Below, in pieces: positions 6,532 through 12,708 of a DNA stretch of 40,461 nt. Every line of letters starts with the position of its first letter. The stretch's first letter is position 1. The notes under the pieces are model-generated. The model saw only the letters and a program-made list of their open reading frames with translations. It was not told the origin of the DNA and did not search any database. Both the position numbers and the translations under genes were made by a program. Source of the stretch: a virus; the IMG/VR virus record IMGVR_UViG_3300046468_000948, positions 1 to 40,461 of that record, one strand, 5' to 3'.

Positions 6532-7185
6532 ATGAAAAAACTAGTATTATGTGGGTGTAGTCTTGGTAGATCTTGGATGCCATACTTTGATGGATACATA
6601 CCAACAACACACGATTCAACTCCAGACAAGGATTACGAACTTGGTAATTGGAAAAAAGTAACCAGAATACAACAATCAGGTGGTACTCATGGGTTAATGT
6701 TGTATAGACTTCTTAATCATTTTCTAGTAAACGAAATCAAAGATACAACTATTGTAGTACAATTAACTGGCTATCAGAGACCATGTAATGTTAACCAATA
6801 CCTAACCAAAGAAGATAATAGTAATGAAGTTAATACTTTTCAAAACAATATAACAGACAAAAATGAATTTATTATATGTGGTAGTAAAGTATTTCCATTG
6901 GAGCACTTATCTGGAGAAGCAGATACTGAGTGTTTAATTCAAGTTCTTTGTATGCTATCAAAACTTGGTGCTAAGGTATATGTATTCAGAGGCTGGCCAG
7001 GAGTGTGCAAACCTAAAGAATGGAACCGAACAAAGACAATGCTTAAAGATGCTGGTGTTATAACTACAGAATTAGATTACTTAACATTGGCCTATAACTC
7101 AACAACAGATGATTGGCTTGACGACAAACATCCAGGTGTTAAATTAGGTTGTGAGACGTTTGATAAAATCTGGAAAAGGTTGTAA
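6532..7185 (+). CDS. SGNH/GDSL-like hydrolase-fold protein
   Basis: 217 residues. The N-terminus KKLVLCGCSLGRSW places a Ser in a G-x-S turn after the first beta-strand, where SGNH hydrolases carry their nucleophile. The C-terminus DDKHPGVKLG supplies the D-x-x-H pair of block V. Central strands TTIVVQLTGYQR and AKVYVFRGWPG fit the flavodoxin-like core. SGNH enzymes deacylate sugars or lipids. The Asn of block III is not obvious, so activity is uncertain. Its stop overlaps the next gene's start as TAATG, so it is made with the radical SAM pair. Confidence 0.55.
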   Translation: MKKLVLCGCSLGRSWMPYFDGYIPTTHDSTPDKDYELGNWKKVTRIQQSGGTHGLMLYRLLNHFLVNEIKDTTIVVQLTGYQRPCNVNQYLTKEDNSNEVNTFQNNITDKNEFIICGSKVFPLEHLSGEADTECLIQVLCMLSKLGAKVYVFRGWPGVCKPKEWNRTKTMLKDAGVITTELDYLTLAYNSTTDDWLDDKHPGVKLGCETFDKIWKRL

Positions 7186-7841
7186 TGTACACAAATACTA
7201 TAGAACTTGAACTAACCACAATTTGTACATTGGGTTGTCCTGCTTGTCCACGTAACTATCAAAAACATTTGAAAAAGGAATGGCATACAGGAAATATGCC
7301 ACTAGAAAAAGTAAAATGGATTGCTGACAATACAGATTTCAAAGAGTATCTGTTTGTGGGTTGTTATGGAGATCCCATATATCATCCAGATATTGTAGAG
7401 ATACTAGACTATTATAATAGTAAAGGTAAAACAGTATTCATAGAAACAAATGCTAGTAATACCAAACCAGAATTATGGAATAAGATAGCTGAATTAGATT
7501 TAAGTTATACTACCTGGACTTTTAGTGTAGATGGATTACGAGATACAAATAGTACATATCGTATTCGTAGTAATTGGAAACATATAACCTATGCAATGCA
7601 AACCATATTGGCTATGCCAGAAGAACGTAGACCATATACATTGTGGAAGTGGATTGAATTCCCTTTCAATCAACATCAAACAGACAAGGCTAAAGAACTA
7701 GCAAAGGAATGGGGATTTAATAGTTTTGAAGCTCGTAAGAGTACACGTTGGCAACCCTATCCAGAAACAACTCATAATATAGAACAATACCTATTCCCTG
7801 AAGAATTAGCTAAATGGAAAGAGCATCGTTATGGAAAATAA
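7185..7841 (+). CDS. Radical SAM core protein, separated from its SPASM-like part
   Basis: 218 residues. CTLGCPAC (about residues 14-21) is the Cx3Cx2C motif that binds the catalytic [4Fe-4S] cluster and SAM. GDPIYHPD (about 62-69) and FIETNAS (about 85-91) are later core motifs; the GGEP motif reads GCYGDP. The barrel seems to end near residue 200, with no auxiliary-cluster domain in this frame. The next gene, in the +1 frame and overlapping by 11 nt, begins with cysteine motifs expected of a SPASM domain. Either two subunits are made by coupled translation or this is a frameshifted single enzyme. Substrate unknown; SPASM enzymes commonly modify peptides or sugars. Confidence 0.75.
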   Translation: MYTNTIELELTTICTLGCPACPRNYQKHLKKEWHTGNMPLEKVKWIADNTDFKEYLFVGCYGDPIYHPDIVEILDYYNSKGKTVFIETNASNTKPELWNKIAELDLSYTTWTFSVDGLRDTNSTYRIRSNWKHITYAMQTILAMPEERRPYTLWKWIEFPFNQHQTDKAKELAKEWGFNSFEARKSTRWQPYPETTHNIEQYLFPEELAKWKEHRYGK

Positions 7842-8148
7842 AAAACTATTTCCTAGATGTCTTCTTCTCAAAGGCAATAGTGTATTTGTTGGTCCAGATG
7901 GATATCTAAAACCCTGTTGTTTTGTAAACAATGCCAGAGACTGGAATGAATTCCTATTATGGGTAAACGATAACAATCTAAATGTAGAAGATCTAAATCT
8001 ATTTGATCAAGGATTAGATAATATAAAAGCCAGTCCTACCTGGCAACTATTAAAAAAGCAGTTAGAATCAAATGACTCCAACTGCCCTAGTATTTGTAAA
8101 AGAATGTGTAGTGAGCCTACTCAAAGAAACCTACACCCTAAAGTTTAG
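7831..8148 (+). CDS. SPASM-like iron-sulfur protein, partner of the radical SAM core
   Basis: 105 residues. It opens with FPRCLLLKGNSVFVGPDGYL followed by KPCC, and ends with CPSICKRMC. This is the layout of the auxiliary Fe-S (SPASM) domain that normally sits C-terminal to a radical SAM barrel: one Cys before a D-G turn, PCC after it, then a C-x3-C-x3-C cluster. There is no barrel of its own. The ATG lies inside the last codons of the core gene. Its 3' end overlaps the end of the opposite-strand gene at 8145 by 4 nt. Confidence 0.65.
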   Translation: MENKKLFPRCLLLKGNSVFVGPDGYLKPCCFVNNARDWNEFLLWVNDNNLNVEDLNLFDQGLDNIKASPTWQLLKKQLESNDSNCPSICKRMCSEPTQRNLHPKV

Positions 8149-8492
8149 TCTAAACGATCTCCTGCATAAGCAGTGAACCCATATTGTTTGAATACTTCAG
8201 CACAAGCTTCTGCACCTGCACTTTTAACTTCAACGTTTTGCACGTTTAAATTACCTGGATTCCAAATCTTATAGCTACCACTGTAATCTTTCTCAATACC
8301 TGCGGCCTTCATTGCACGACCCATTTTGGTATTGCCTTTGATTCCATAGATGTTAACCCAAGCAAATCCACAAGGAAAGTTATCTTCACCACCTAGTCGC
8401 TCGTCTAAATACTTCTGACTAGCATTCTGGGCTGAGATTTTAGCCTGTGTTAGTATTGTTTGGATTTCTTCTACCGTGTATTGCTTTTGCAT
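8145..8492 (-). CDS. Hypothetical conserved phage protein (115 aa)
   Basis: Not assignable to a function. The N-terminal 40 residues are helical (VEEIQTILTQAKISAQNA). A central segment GFAWVNIYGIKGNTKMGRAMKAAG and an end EACAEVFKQYGFTAYAGDRLD look like a compact alpha/beta fold. The combination resembles uncharacterised proteins I associate with marine phages and bacteria. It has a strong ribosome site (AAGGAG, 7 nt before ATG) and its own near-consensus sigma70 promoter carrying an operator-like spacer. Confidence 0.6.
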   Translation of the reverse strand: MQKQYTVEEIQTILTQAKISAQNASQKYLDERLGGEDNFPCGFAWVNIYGIKGNTKMGRAMKAAGIEKDYSGSYKIWNPGNLNVQNVEVKSAGAEACAEVFKQYGFTAYAGDRLD

Positions 8493-8520
8493 AATCGCTC
8501 CTTTTATTTAATATACTTAC

Positions 8521-8549
8521 AGTATACAGTAAGACTTCTTACTTGTCAA
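8521..8549 (-). promoter_or_regulatory. Sigma70 promoter with operator-like spacer
   Basis: TTGACA (8549-8544), 17-nt spacer, TATACT (8526-8521); start near 8514. The spacer holds AGTAAGA-CT-TCTTACT (plus strand), an interrupted 7-bp palindrome containing AAGACTTCTT at 8531-8540. The spacer is almost identical (16 of 17) to that of the next promoter at 8856-8884. The element also covers the end of the gene at 8539-8817. Drives the 115-aa gene. Confidence 0.75.
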
Positions 8550-8817
8550 CCTCTATTCCTAGATAATCTTTCTTCAATATATCCAACTGTTCTATGCTAT
8601 TGGGATACCGATCCAACAGATCTTCAGCATCTAATACTGATTGATCTACGTCCTCAAAGCGAATAGGGAATACATTTTTAACAACTGTAAATGGATCTCC
8701 AACCTTAAAGATCTGTGCTTCAATTCCTAGTGTAAGAGCATACTTTTCTGCTAGTTCTACTGAAGGGAATTGCTTTCCGAATATAGTTCCGGTTTGACTT
8801 GTGAATACATCATACAT
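8539..8817 (-). CDS. Hypothetical protein (92 aa)
   Basis: Not recognised. Predicted small alpha/beta protein: strand YDVFTSQTGTIFGKQF, helix SVELAEKYALTLG, strand AQIFKVGDPFTVVK, then an acidic helical end (DVDQSVLDAEDLLDRYPNSIEQLDILKKDYL). AGGAAT lies ahead of the ATG. It is under a sigma70 promoter (8856-8884) whose spacer is shared with that of the downstream gene, so the two are probably co-regulated. Confidence 0.55.
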   Translation of the reverse strand: MYDVFTSQTGTIFGKQFPSVELAEKYALTLGIEAQIFKVGDPFTVVKNVFPIRFEDVDQSVLDAEDLLDRYPNSIEQLDILKKDYLGIEVDK

Positions 8818-8855
8818 TATATTGTGATTCCTTATATGTTTCTAACTATGCTACT

Positions 8856-8884
8856 ACTATACAGTAAGACTTCTTGCTTGTCAA
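8856..8884 (-). promoter_or_regulatory. Sigma70 promoter with operator-like spacer
   Basis: TTGACA (8884-8879), 17-nt spacer, TATAGT (8861-8856). The spacer includes AAGACTTCTT at 8866-8875 flanked by CAGT and GCT, a near copy of the 8521-8549 spacer. Predicted start about 8849, giving a 30-nt leader to the ATG at 8817. Confidence 0.75.
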
Positions 8885-8900
8885 CCTTTTTCTAGTGATT

Positions 8901-9152
8901 TTATTGACTTTTTTTGATCTCTTTTAGTCTAAAGAAAGCTCGTATATCATGTTTTGTAAGTCCATAAACATCTGATCCAGGTTCCAATACATCTATAATC
9001 TCCCCATCATAATCTGAGGATTCTAATTGTGATTGTGCGTCTTGTTTGCTAATAGCTTTTATATAGTGTACATCAAACATTTTGTTACTACCTGTGCTTG
9101 TAGTGGGTCTAACTCTGATCATATAGTTTTGTTTTAGTGTGTTTAGTTCCAT
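8901..9152 (-). CDS. Hypothetical protein (83 aa)
   Basis: Not recognised. Strand-helix-strand pattern: NYMIRVRPTTSTG, FDVHYIKAISKQDAQSQLES, GEIIDVLEPG, then a basic helix HDIRAFFRLKEIKKSQ. The D-V-x-Y-I-K-A-x-S-K-Q-D-A segment followed by an I-D-V strand is typical of small ferredoxin-like folds that occur as phage accessory proteins. AAGGAA sits 9 nt ahead of the ATG, and a sigma70 promoter lies at 9186-9214. Confidence 0.55.
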   Translation of the reverse strand: MELNTLKQNYMIRVRPTTSTGSNKMFDVHYIKAISKQDAQSQLESSDYDGEIIDVLEPGSDVYGLTKHDIRAFFRLKEIKKSQ

Positions 9153-9185
9153 TGTTTAGTTCCTTTTCTTATTGTAATACTGTGT

Positions 9186-9214
9186 ATTATACACGAAAAG
9201 ATTACCAAGATCAA
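9186..9214 (-). promoter_or_regulatory. Sigma70 promoter
   Basis: TTGATC (9214-9209), 17-nt spacer, TATAAT (9191-9186), start near 9179; it drives the 83-aa gene at 9152. It is divergent from the ncRNA promoter at 9252-9280, with 37 nt between the -35 elements. No AAGA-NN-TCTT element in the spacer. Confidence 0.6.
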
Positions 9215-9251
9215 ACTTTATACCCTGGTTTATAATAGGGATTAATATAGG

Positions 9252-9280
9252 TTGACAAATAACCAAACCCCTTATATATT
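9252..9280 (+). promoter_or_regulatory. Sigma70 promoter of the structured RNA
   Basis: TTGACA (9252-9257), 17-nt spacer, TATATT (9275-9280). The expected start, 7 nt on, is 9287, which is the first base of the helix that opens the structured RNA. No ribosome site or credible ORF follows for over 300 nt. Confidence 0.75.
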
Positions 9281-9286
9281 AGCTAA

Positions 9287-9622
9287 CTAGGCGGTAATAA
9301 AGAGTCTTAGCAAAGCTCGTACCTTATTCGTAAGTAAGCAACCACCGATCCTAGATATTTTATAGCACCTGGATTATATAGCAGGCCAGGAAAACCTAAT
9401 TAGCTATTATTAGGGTAATATACTAATAGTTCGTAACAATACGTGTCAGCTTACAACCGTATGTAGTGCAGAGAAGTTACCTCGAACCTATATGTCCTAC
9501 TGTTGATAGTGACCAAAGGAGCACTTTGTTATTAACAGTAGTGTTTAGGGTTTTCAACACTCAGATTGCGGGTTTATTAACCCTCCTCAATCATCTGCGA
9601 AGCACGGCTCGCAAATTTTTTC
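9287..9622 (+). ncRNA. Candidate 336-nt structured noncoding RNA
   Basis: Bounded by a near-consensus promoter and a Rho-independent terminator. Helices visible by eye run through it: CTAGG-CGGT (9287-9295) with ACCG-(AT)-CCTAG (9344-9354), closing a domain with a CTTA-TTCG-TAAG hairpin; CCTGG/CCAGG (9368-9372/9386-9390); CCTAAT/ATTAGG (9395-9400/9409-9414); CTACTGTT/AACAGTAG (9497-9504/9534-9541) around CAAAG-GAGCA-CTTTG (9514-9528); GTGTT/AACAC (9541-9545/9556-9560); GGGTT-TATT-AACCC (9570-9583). The block 9415-9496 has no clear local helix and may pair at long range. I do not recognise the class; it lacks tmRNA and tRNA hallmarks. The 60-aa ORF within it has no ribosome site. Confidence 0.65.
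9597..9621 (+). terminator. Rho-independent terminator of the structured RNA
   Basis: Stem GCG-(A)-AGC / GCT-CGC around an ACG loop, then AAA and six T residues (9616-9621). It is GC-rich against an AT-rich background and correctly oriented for the plus strand. Confidence 0.75.
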
Positions 9623-9650
9623 TTGAAGCTTTAAAACAGGGTATATAACA

Positions 9651-9658
9651 TATAAATA
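9651..9658 (+). promoter_or_regulatory. T4 late promoter TATAAATA, leaderless spacing
   Basis: Exact T4 late consensus. Five nucleotides separate it from the ATG at 9664, so the predicted +1 is the A of the start codon. No Shine-Dalgarno sequence lies between them. Confidence 0.75.
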
Positions 9659-9663
9659 ACTAT

Positions 9664-10281
9664 ATGAAGGTATACTCAGTAAGCTACAATGCAGGAACTG
9701 GTGGAACATGGCTAACCTGGTTCATCAATCAGCATAAAGGCTTTCAGAACTACGACATACAATTTAATCCTCAACAACTAGACTGGGCTACATATGATGA
9801 TCTAATGTGGTACTATGATGAAGCTGATTGGCAAACAACTGTGAAGAATAACCAGTGGAATGATAAATCAAATGTGGTGTATAAACTGTTTCCCATTCAT
9901 AATTATTATGCTATAGACCGTGACATAGAACTGATCAGTGCTAGTAATACCATAAGTCTAATAGTTCCATACGTGAATGAAGAACTCAAACAACAGTTCG
10001 TTAAAAGGAATACTGTAGCATTCAATACAACTGTAGAACGTAGTGTACTAAACCTAGATTATACTAGAATAGCCTGTACTAGCAGTGATCCAGAACGTAA
10101 TAGCTACAGTAAGTACGATGGAGTATGTGCAGTAACAACTATTGATATAGGTAAATTGCTGATGTGTAACACTAATGAATATCATCAATTGTTAAAAACC
10201 ATACATTGTGATGAGTTATCAAACTGGAAACAACTGTGTGCAAACTATAGAGATAGTGTGTTTACTGTTCCCACAAGGTAG
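9664..10281 (+). CDS. Sulfotransferase-like P-loop protein
   Basis: 205 residues. The N-terminus MKVYSVSYNAGTGGTWLTWFIN has a beta-strand followed by a Gly/Thr-rich loop and W-containing helix, as in the 5'-phosphosulfate loop of sulfotransferases (S-P-R-S-G-T-T/S-W-L). A later strand ending SLIVPYVNEELKQQF could correspond to the region before the 3'-phosphate-binding site, but the R and S residues of that motif are not evident. Possibly a divergent or degenerate PAPS-dependent enzyme; a different P-loop role is equally open. Predicted to be a leaderless late gene. A canonical sulfotransferase is encoded at 16066-16776. Confidence 0.4.
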   Translation: MKVYSVSYNAGTGGTWLTWFINQHKGFQNYDIQFNPQQLDWATYDDLMWYYDEADWQTTVKNNQWNDKSNVVYKLFPIHNYYAIDRDIELISASNTISLIVPYVNEELKQQFVKRNTVAFNTTVERSVLNLDYTRIACTSSDPERNSYSKYDGVCAVTTIDIGKLLMCNTNEYHQLLKTIHCDELSNWKQLCANYRDSVFTVPTR

Positions 10282-10340
10282 CCGGCCGACACACATACAA
10301 CACTCCCATACACTAATAGCACTATATAGAGCATATAGCA

Positions 10341-10587
10341 CCTGCAGAGCAGGTTTATTCGGGGAATAGGTATTCCCCTCTAAGGTTTGGTCTATGCTTA
10401 AATATGGCTAATATTTTTCTAAAAGCATGGTTGGCAAAGGCGTCGAAAAAAAGAAAAGGGTGGTCAAAATGTATGGTTTTTCAGTCATAATGGTTCTGCA
10501 TAGTGTCATACAGTTCATACGGCACTATATGCGATTCGCATAGCACCACCACTTCTACCGTGTATAACCGCCCTTTTACGGTGTGGT
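10341..10587 (+). other. Hairpin-rich noncoding block
   Basis: The gap 10282-10603 holds no gene I trust. Hairpins in order: CCTGC-AGA-GCAGG (10341-10353); GGGGAATA-GG-TATTCCCC (10361-10378); AAATAT-GGCTA-ATATTT inside ATGCTT/AAGCAT (10394-10428); TATGCG-ATT-CGCATA (10528-10542); and ACCAC...ACCGT pairing with contiguous ACGGT-GTGGT (10545-10587). None is followed by a U-tract. The series ends 3 nt before the late box of the next gene. It could be a 3' extension of the upstream transcript or a separate RNA; I see no promoter for it. Confidence 0.45.
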
Positions 10588-10590
10588 CTG

Positions 10591-10598
10591 TGTAAATA
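10591..10598 (+). promoter_or_regulatory. Late-type promoter box TGTAAATA, leaderless spacing
   Basis: Matches TATAAATA in 7 of 8 positions. Exactly five nucleotides separate it from the ATG at 10604, the same as at 9651, 12276, 14223 and 40061. Confidence 0.55.
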
Positions 10599-10603
10599 GT
10601 GTT

Positions 10604-10792
10604 ATGGAAGAATCATACTATATAACAGAGAATCGTAATCAGTATACACTATATAAGGATCAGTATATAGTTCTACGCAGTACGAATAAGCATCTAGTTT
10701 ATCGCTATATGTATGAATGTATGGGAGTTCCTGTTCCTGATCAATACACAAAAAAGAATAGATTTCAAGACATTTCGGTTGACAAACCCTGA
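10604..10792 (+). CDS. Hypothetical protein (62 aa)
   Basis: Starts MEESYYITENRNQYTLYKDQ. A GTG at 10583 in frame would add 7 residues but lies inside the hairpin and upstream of the late box, so I use 10604. The protein is tyrosine-rich (9 of 62), beta then helical, and ends in a basic tail. Not recognised. Predicted leaderless: no ribosome site precedes the ATG. Its 3' end overlaps the next sigma70 promoter. Confidence 0.5.
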   Translation: MEESYYITENRNQYTLYKDQYIVLRSTNKHLVYRYMYECMGVPVPDQYTKKNRFQDISVDKP

Positions 10793-10807
10793 TGTTTAGT
10801 GTATATT
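10779..10807 (+). promoter_or_regulatory. Sigma70 promoter
   Basis: TTGACA (10779-10784), 17-nt spacer, TATATT (10802-10807); start near 10814. It drives the 69-aa membrane protein at 10830 with a short leader holding GGAGAG. Confidence 0.8.
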
Positions 10808-10829
10808 ATATAGATAATAGGAGAGTATT

Positions 10830-11039
10830 ATGAGTAATATTAATTGGGCCGGTGTGGCTCAGATGATCATTGTTGTAGTAGGTGTATTATGGGCCGCGAC
10901 CATAGTGTGTTTACTGTGGGAGATCCGAGAGGCTCTAAACTATATCAGCCTTTCAACAGATGCCCAGTTTCAAATGATGGATGCTATCTGGACCGAAATC
11001 AGCTGGATGATGCAGGATCTAGGATCAGACCAGAAATAG
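10830..11039 (+). CDS. Small single-pass membrane protein (69 aa)
   Basis: Residues 8-30 (AQMIIVVVGVLWAATIVCLLW) form one strong transmembrane helix. It is followed by an amphipathic helix ending in a Trp/Met-rich segment (AIWTEISWMMQDL). GGAGAG lies 6 nt before the ATG, and it has its own near-consensus sigma70 promoter, so it is probably an early gene. Early phage membrane proteins of this type often act in exclusion or host takeover, but nothing here shows that. Confidence 0.65.
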   Translation: MSNINWAGVAQMIIVVVGVLWAATIVCLLWEIREALNYISLSTDAQFQMMDAIWTEISWMMQDLGSDQK

Positions 11040-11040
11040 G

Positions 11041-11069
11041 TTGACAATTGGTATATATTCGTATATACT
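11041..11069 (+). promoter_or_regulatory. Sigma70 promoter
   Basis: TTGACA (11041-11046), 17-nt spacer, TATACT (11064-11069), start near 11076. The spacer is AT-rich with a GTATATA-TTC-GTATATA direct repeat near the -10. It begins one base after the stop codon of the membrane protein gene. Confidence 0.8.
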
Positions 11070-11103
11070 GTAAGTATAAAGTTAACAATGCAGAGGGATA
11101 ACT

Positions 11104-11388
11104 ATGAACTGCAAATGGGACATTGAATCAGAATTAACAGAGGCCCCCGATGGCCGATATCTAATCACCACAGAAATGTTTGACTACCGCAAGGAACAGA
11201 GTCCGGATTATGTATTCGAGACCTGGACATCTCCGGTTGTGGTCACTGTGGAGAATGGTAGGATCAATAAGCAAGAAGCCTTGAAGGCGGCCGATGATCT
11301 ATTAGCACAATGTGGATATTGGGGAACCTTCTTAGAAGAATTGGAATACAAGGGTGGCACTACATTGACCGCCTCATTTGGTTCCTAG
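11104..11388 (+). CDS. Hypothetical protein (94 aa)
   Basis: Not recognised. Beta-rich N-terminus (RYLITTEMFDYR, YVFETWTSPVVVTVENGRI), then helix KQEALKAADDLLAQCG and a C-terminal strand pair. Codon use is more GC-rich than the right side of the window. GAGGGA lies 7 nt before the ATG, behind a strong sigma70 promoter, so early expression is likely. A hairpin-rich noncoding stretch follows at once. Confidence 0.6.
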   Translation: MNCKWDIESELTEAPDGRYLITTEMFDYRKEQSPDYVFETWTSPVVVTVENGRINKQEALKAADDLLAQCGYWGTFLEELEYKGGTTLTASFGS

Positions 11389-11392
11389 AGAA

Positions 11393-11618
11393 TACTAGCG
11401 GGTCTTCGGGCCTAGTACAGAGGATTGTCCCTCCTATGTGTATACTCGCAGTAATACACAACTGTACACACAATCCAGGCCATAGAGATTAACCTGGAAT
11501 ATATGTTGGTCATGTTGCTAGTGTGGCCGGTATGTAAGAACGGACTATCAACCTAAGTGTTATTGGGTTGACTCCTTAACTAACTTAGATGGCCCTGTAT
11601 GTTTGTCCGTGTACAGGG
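11393..11618 (+). other. Hairpin-rich noncoding block between two small genes
   Basis: Helices read by eye: TACTA-(GCG)-GGTC-TTCG-GGCC-TAGTA with a UUCG-type tetraloop (11393-11417); GGATTGT/ACAATCC (11422-11428/11470-11476) enclosing GTGTAT/ATACAC (11438-11443/11454-11459); CCAGG/CCTGG (11475-11479/11493-11497), alternative to the previous one at two bases; and CCCTGTA/TACAGGG (11593-11599/11612-11618). No U-tract terminator is seen. It would form the 3' part of the transcript from 11041-11069 and the leader of the membrane protein gene at 11645. A cis-regulatory leader or trans-acting RNA are both possible. Confidence 0.45.
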
Positions 11619-11644
11619 TCATCGCACGTAGGATATATACTGTT

Positions 11645-11866
11645 ATGAATTGGGATGTAGAAGACTATAGGAACAAGGGAGAACCACCAGCTTGGATGGA
11701 GTGGACTCCTATTAGCAGTATAGCATATCTTGTACAGTGGTTCATGTATATATGGCTGGTTCCTTTTGCTCTAGGACTAGCATTAACACCCATGGGCATA
11801 CTGTTTACCACAGTACTGTTAGATTGGTTTCAGTATAGACGTGCAATCAGTAATGGTCATTACTAA
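11645..11866 (+). CDS. Small membrane protein (73 aa)
   Basis: From ATG 11645 (MNWDVEDYRNKG). The frame is open from 11603, but the upstream part overlaps the CCCTGTA hairpin and starts with GTG-type codons only; AGGATA lies about 9 nt before the ATG. Two apolar helices, about residues 24-42 and 44-60 (WFMYIWLVPFALGLALTP, GILFTTVLLDWF), with a basic end. Function unknown. Confidence 0.5.
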   Translation: MNWDVEDYRNKGEPPAWMEWTPISSIAYLVQWFMYIWLVPFALGLALTPMGILFTTVLLDWFQYRRAISNGHY

Positions 11867-11918
11867 AAAACTCAACAATATCAAACACTTATAGAGAATA
11901 ATTAAACCTTTGGTTGAA

Positions 11919-12092
11919 GATCAAATTTTTATTTTGATCGCATGGTCAGGGGGTTGTCTAATGGCACAGCTAGAGGTCGGTGAAATTCTGGCCAGGGGCC
12001 CAACGAATTTTTGGATTTTTTCCCATTTTCTACACAAGGTCAATCTGTGTACAACGTAGGGTTGCCGGATCCACTATGGGAAATCATAGTGG
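11919..12092 (+). other. Noncoding block with several hairpins (gap 11867-12288)
   Basis: About 420 nt without a credible gene. It contains GATCAAA/TTTGATC (11919-11939), TACACA/TGTGTA (12031-12036/12046-12051) and a perfect CCACTATG-GGAAAT-CATAGTGG stem (12071-12092). T-rich and A-rich tracts follow at 12011-12020, 12102-12110 and 12123-12130, but none sits directly behind a stem as a terminator should. From 12093 to 12275 I see only short CACTATA-type words and no clear structure. The gap ends in the late box of the next gene. Confidence 0.4.
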
Positions 12093-12275
12093 CACCACTG
12101 TTTAAAAAAATTACGCACAGCATTTTTTTCACAGATCTGCTACAAGGTCTTTCCATATAGTATCACTATAAGCTACTGTACACACTATACGCATACTGTT
12201 GACTTTGAACTCTACAGTTAATATCAACAACTTGTACGTTAGTTATAAACAGTTTTAACTTACCAAGACATCGTG

Positions 12276-12283
12276 GTTAAATA
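12276..12283 (+). promoter_or_regulatory. Late-type promoter box GTTAAATA, leaderless spacing
   Basis: Matches TATAAATA in 6 of 8 positions, with five nucleotides to the ATG at 12289. No ribosome binding site is present in between or just upstream. Confidence 0.5.
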
Positions 12284-12288
12284 ATGCT

Positions 12289-12660
12289 ATGGATTCGAAC
12301 ATATACATATACGGACTTAAACAAAATCACAACTTGATTAAACCCAAGCAGGAATACAGCTATGACTATATACTCAAAGATGCAGTACGTAGTGTTAAAG
12401 CTAAATGGGCTATTACGCCGTTTAACAACAACGATGTACTGGAGTATAAGGTAGCTTGTAGGGAGTTTGGACGTCCACTAGAAATGGTACATCATCATTG
12501 GAATTCAATAATGGATGTAGAACGTCTATGGTATATAGTGGAGCATATGGACTGGAGATATGCTCAAGAATCAAGTCATCACAAGTATCGTAACTGGTAT
12601 GACAGTTACTTCAAAGATATATATAGTTTAGAGGATTGGAATCGTATAACAGGACTATAG
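12289..12660 (+). CDS. Hypothetical protein (123 aa)
   Basis: Not recognised. Rich in Tyr, Trp and His (MVHHHWNSIMDVERLWYIVEHMDWRYAQESSHHKYRNWYDSYF is split by charged turns), mainly helical, no membrane segment. The His-Asp spacing HHHW...D...EH...D could bind metal, but there is no family match I know. Predicted leaderless late gene. A 9-bp hairpin overlaps its stop codon. Confidence 0.5.
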   Translation: MDSNIYIYGLKQNHNLIKPKQEYSYDYILKDAVRSVKAKWAITPFNNNDVLEYKVACREFGRPLEMVHHHWNSIMDVERLWYIVEHMDWRYAQESSHHKYRNWYDSYFKDIYSLEDWNRITGL

Positions 12661-12686
12661 GGCATACTGTTACATACGCCCTATAG
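12655..12686 (+). terminator. Hairpin terminator between convergent genes
   Basis: CTATAGGGC (12655-12663, including the stop codon) pairs perfectly with GCCCTATAG (12678-12686), loop ATACTGTTACATAC. It is followed by CACGTTTT on the plus strand, a short, offset T-tract. It lies between the plus gene ending 12660 and hsp20 ending 12709 on the minus strand. Confidence 0.55.
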
Positions 12687-12708
12687 CACGTTTTATGATC
12701 GAGAAGTC

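Noticed and set aside
9466-9648. 60-aa plus-strand ORF inside the structured RNA
   Set aside because: No ribosome site, crosses several helices and the terminator, and composition unlike the other proteins.
10404-10490. 28-aa basic ORF starting MANIFLKAWLAKASKKRK
   Set aside because: Its start lies in the AAATAT/ATATTT hairpin, it has no ribosome site, and the late box nearby is not at the required distance.
10844-11044. Alternative-frame ORF over the small membrane protein
   Set aside because: Lacks a ribosome site; the 10830 frame has one plus a transmembrane segment.
11310-11492. 60-aa ORF crossing the 94-aa gene end
   Set aside because: No start signal, and runs through the hairpin block at 11393-11497.
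9153-12288. tRNA or tmRNA genes in the noncoding island
   Set aside because: No cloverleaf, T-loop GTTCGANTC or CCA end found in any block; no attachment-site evidence either.
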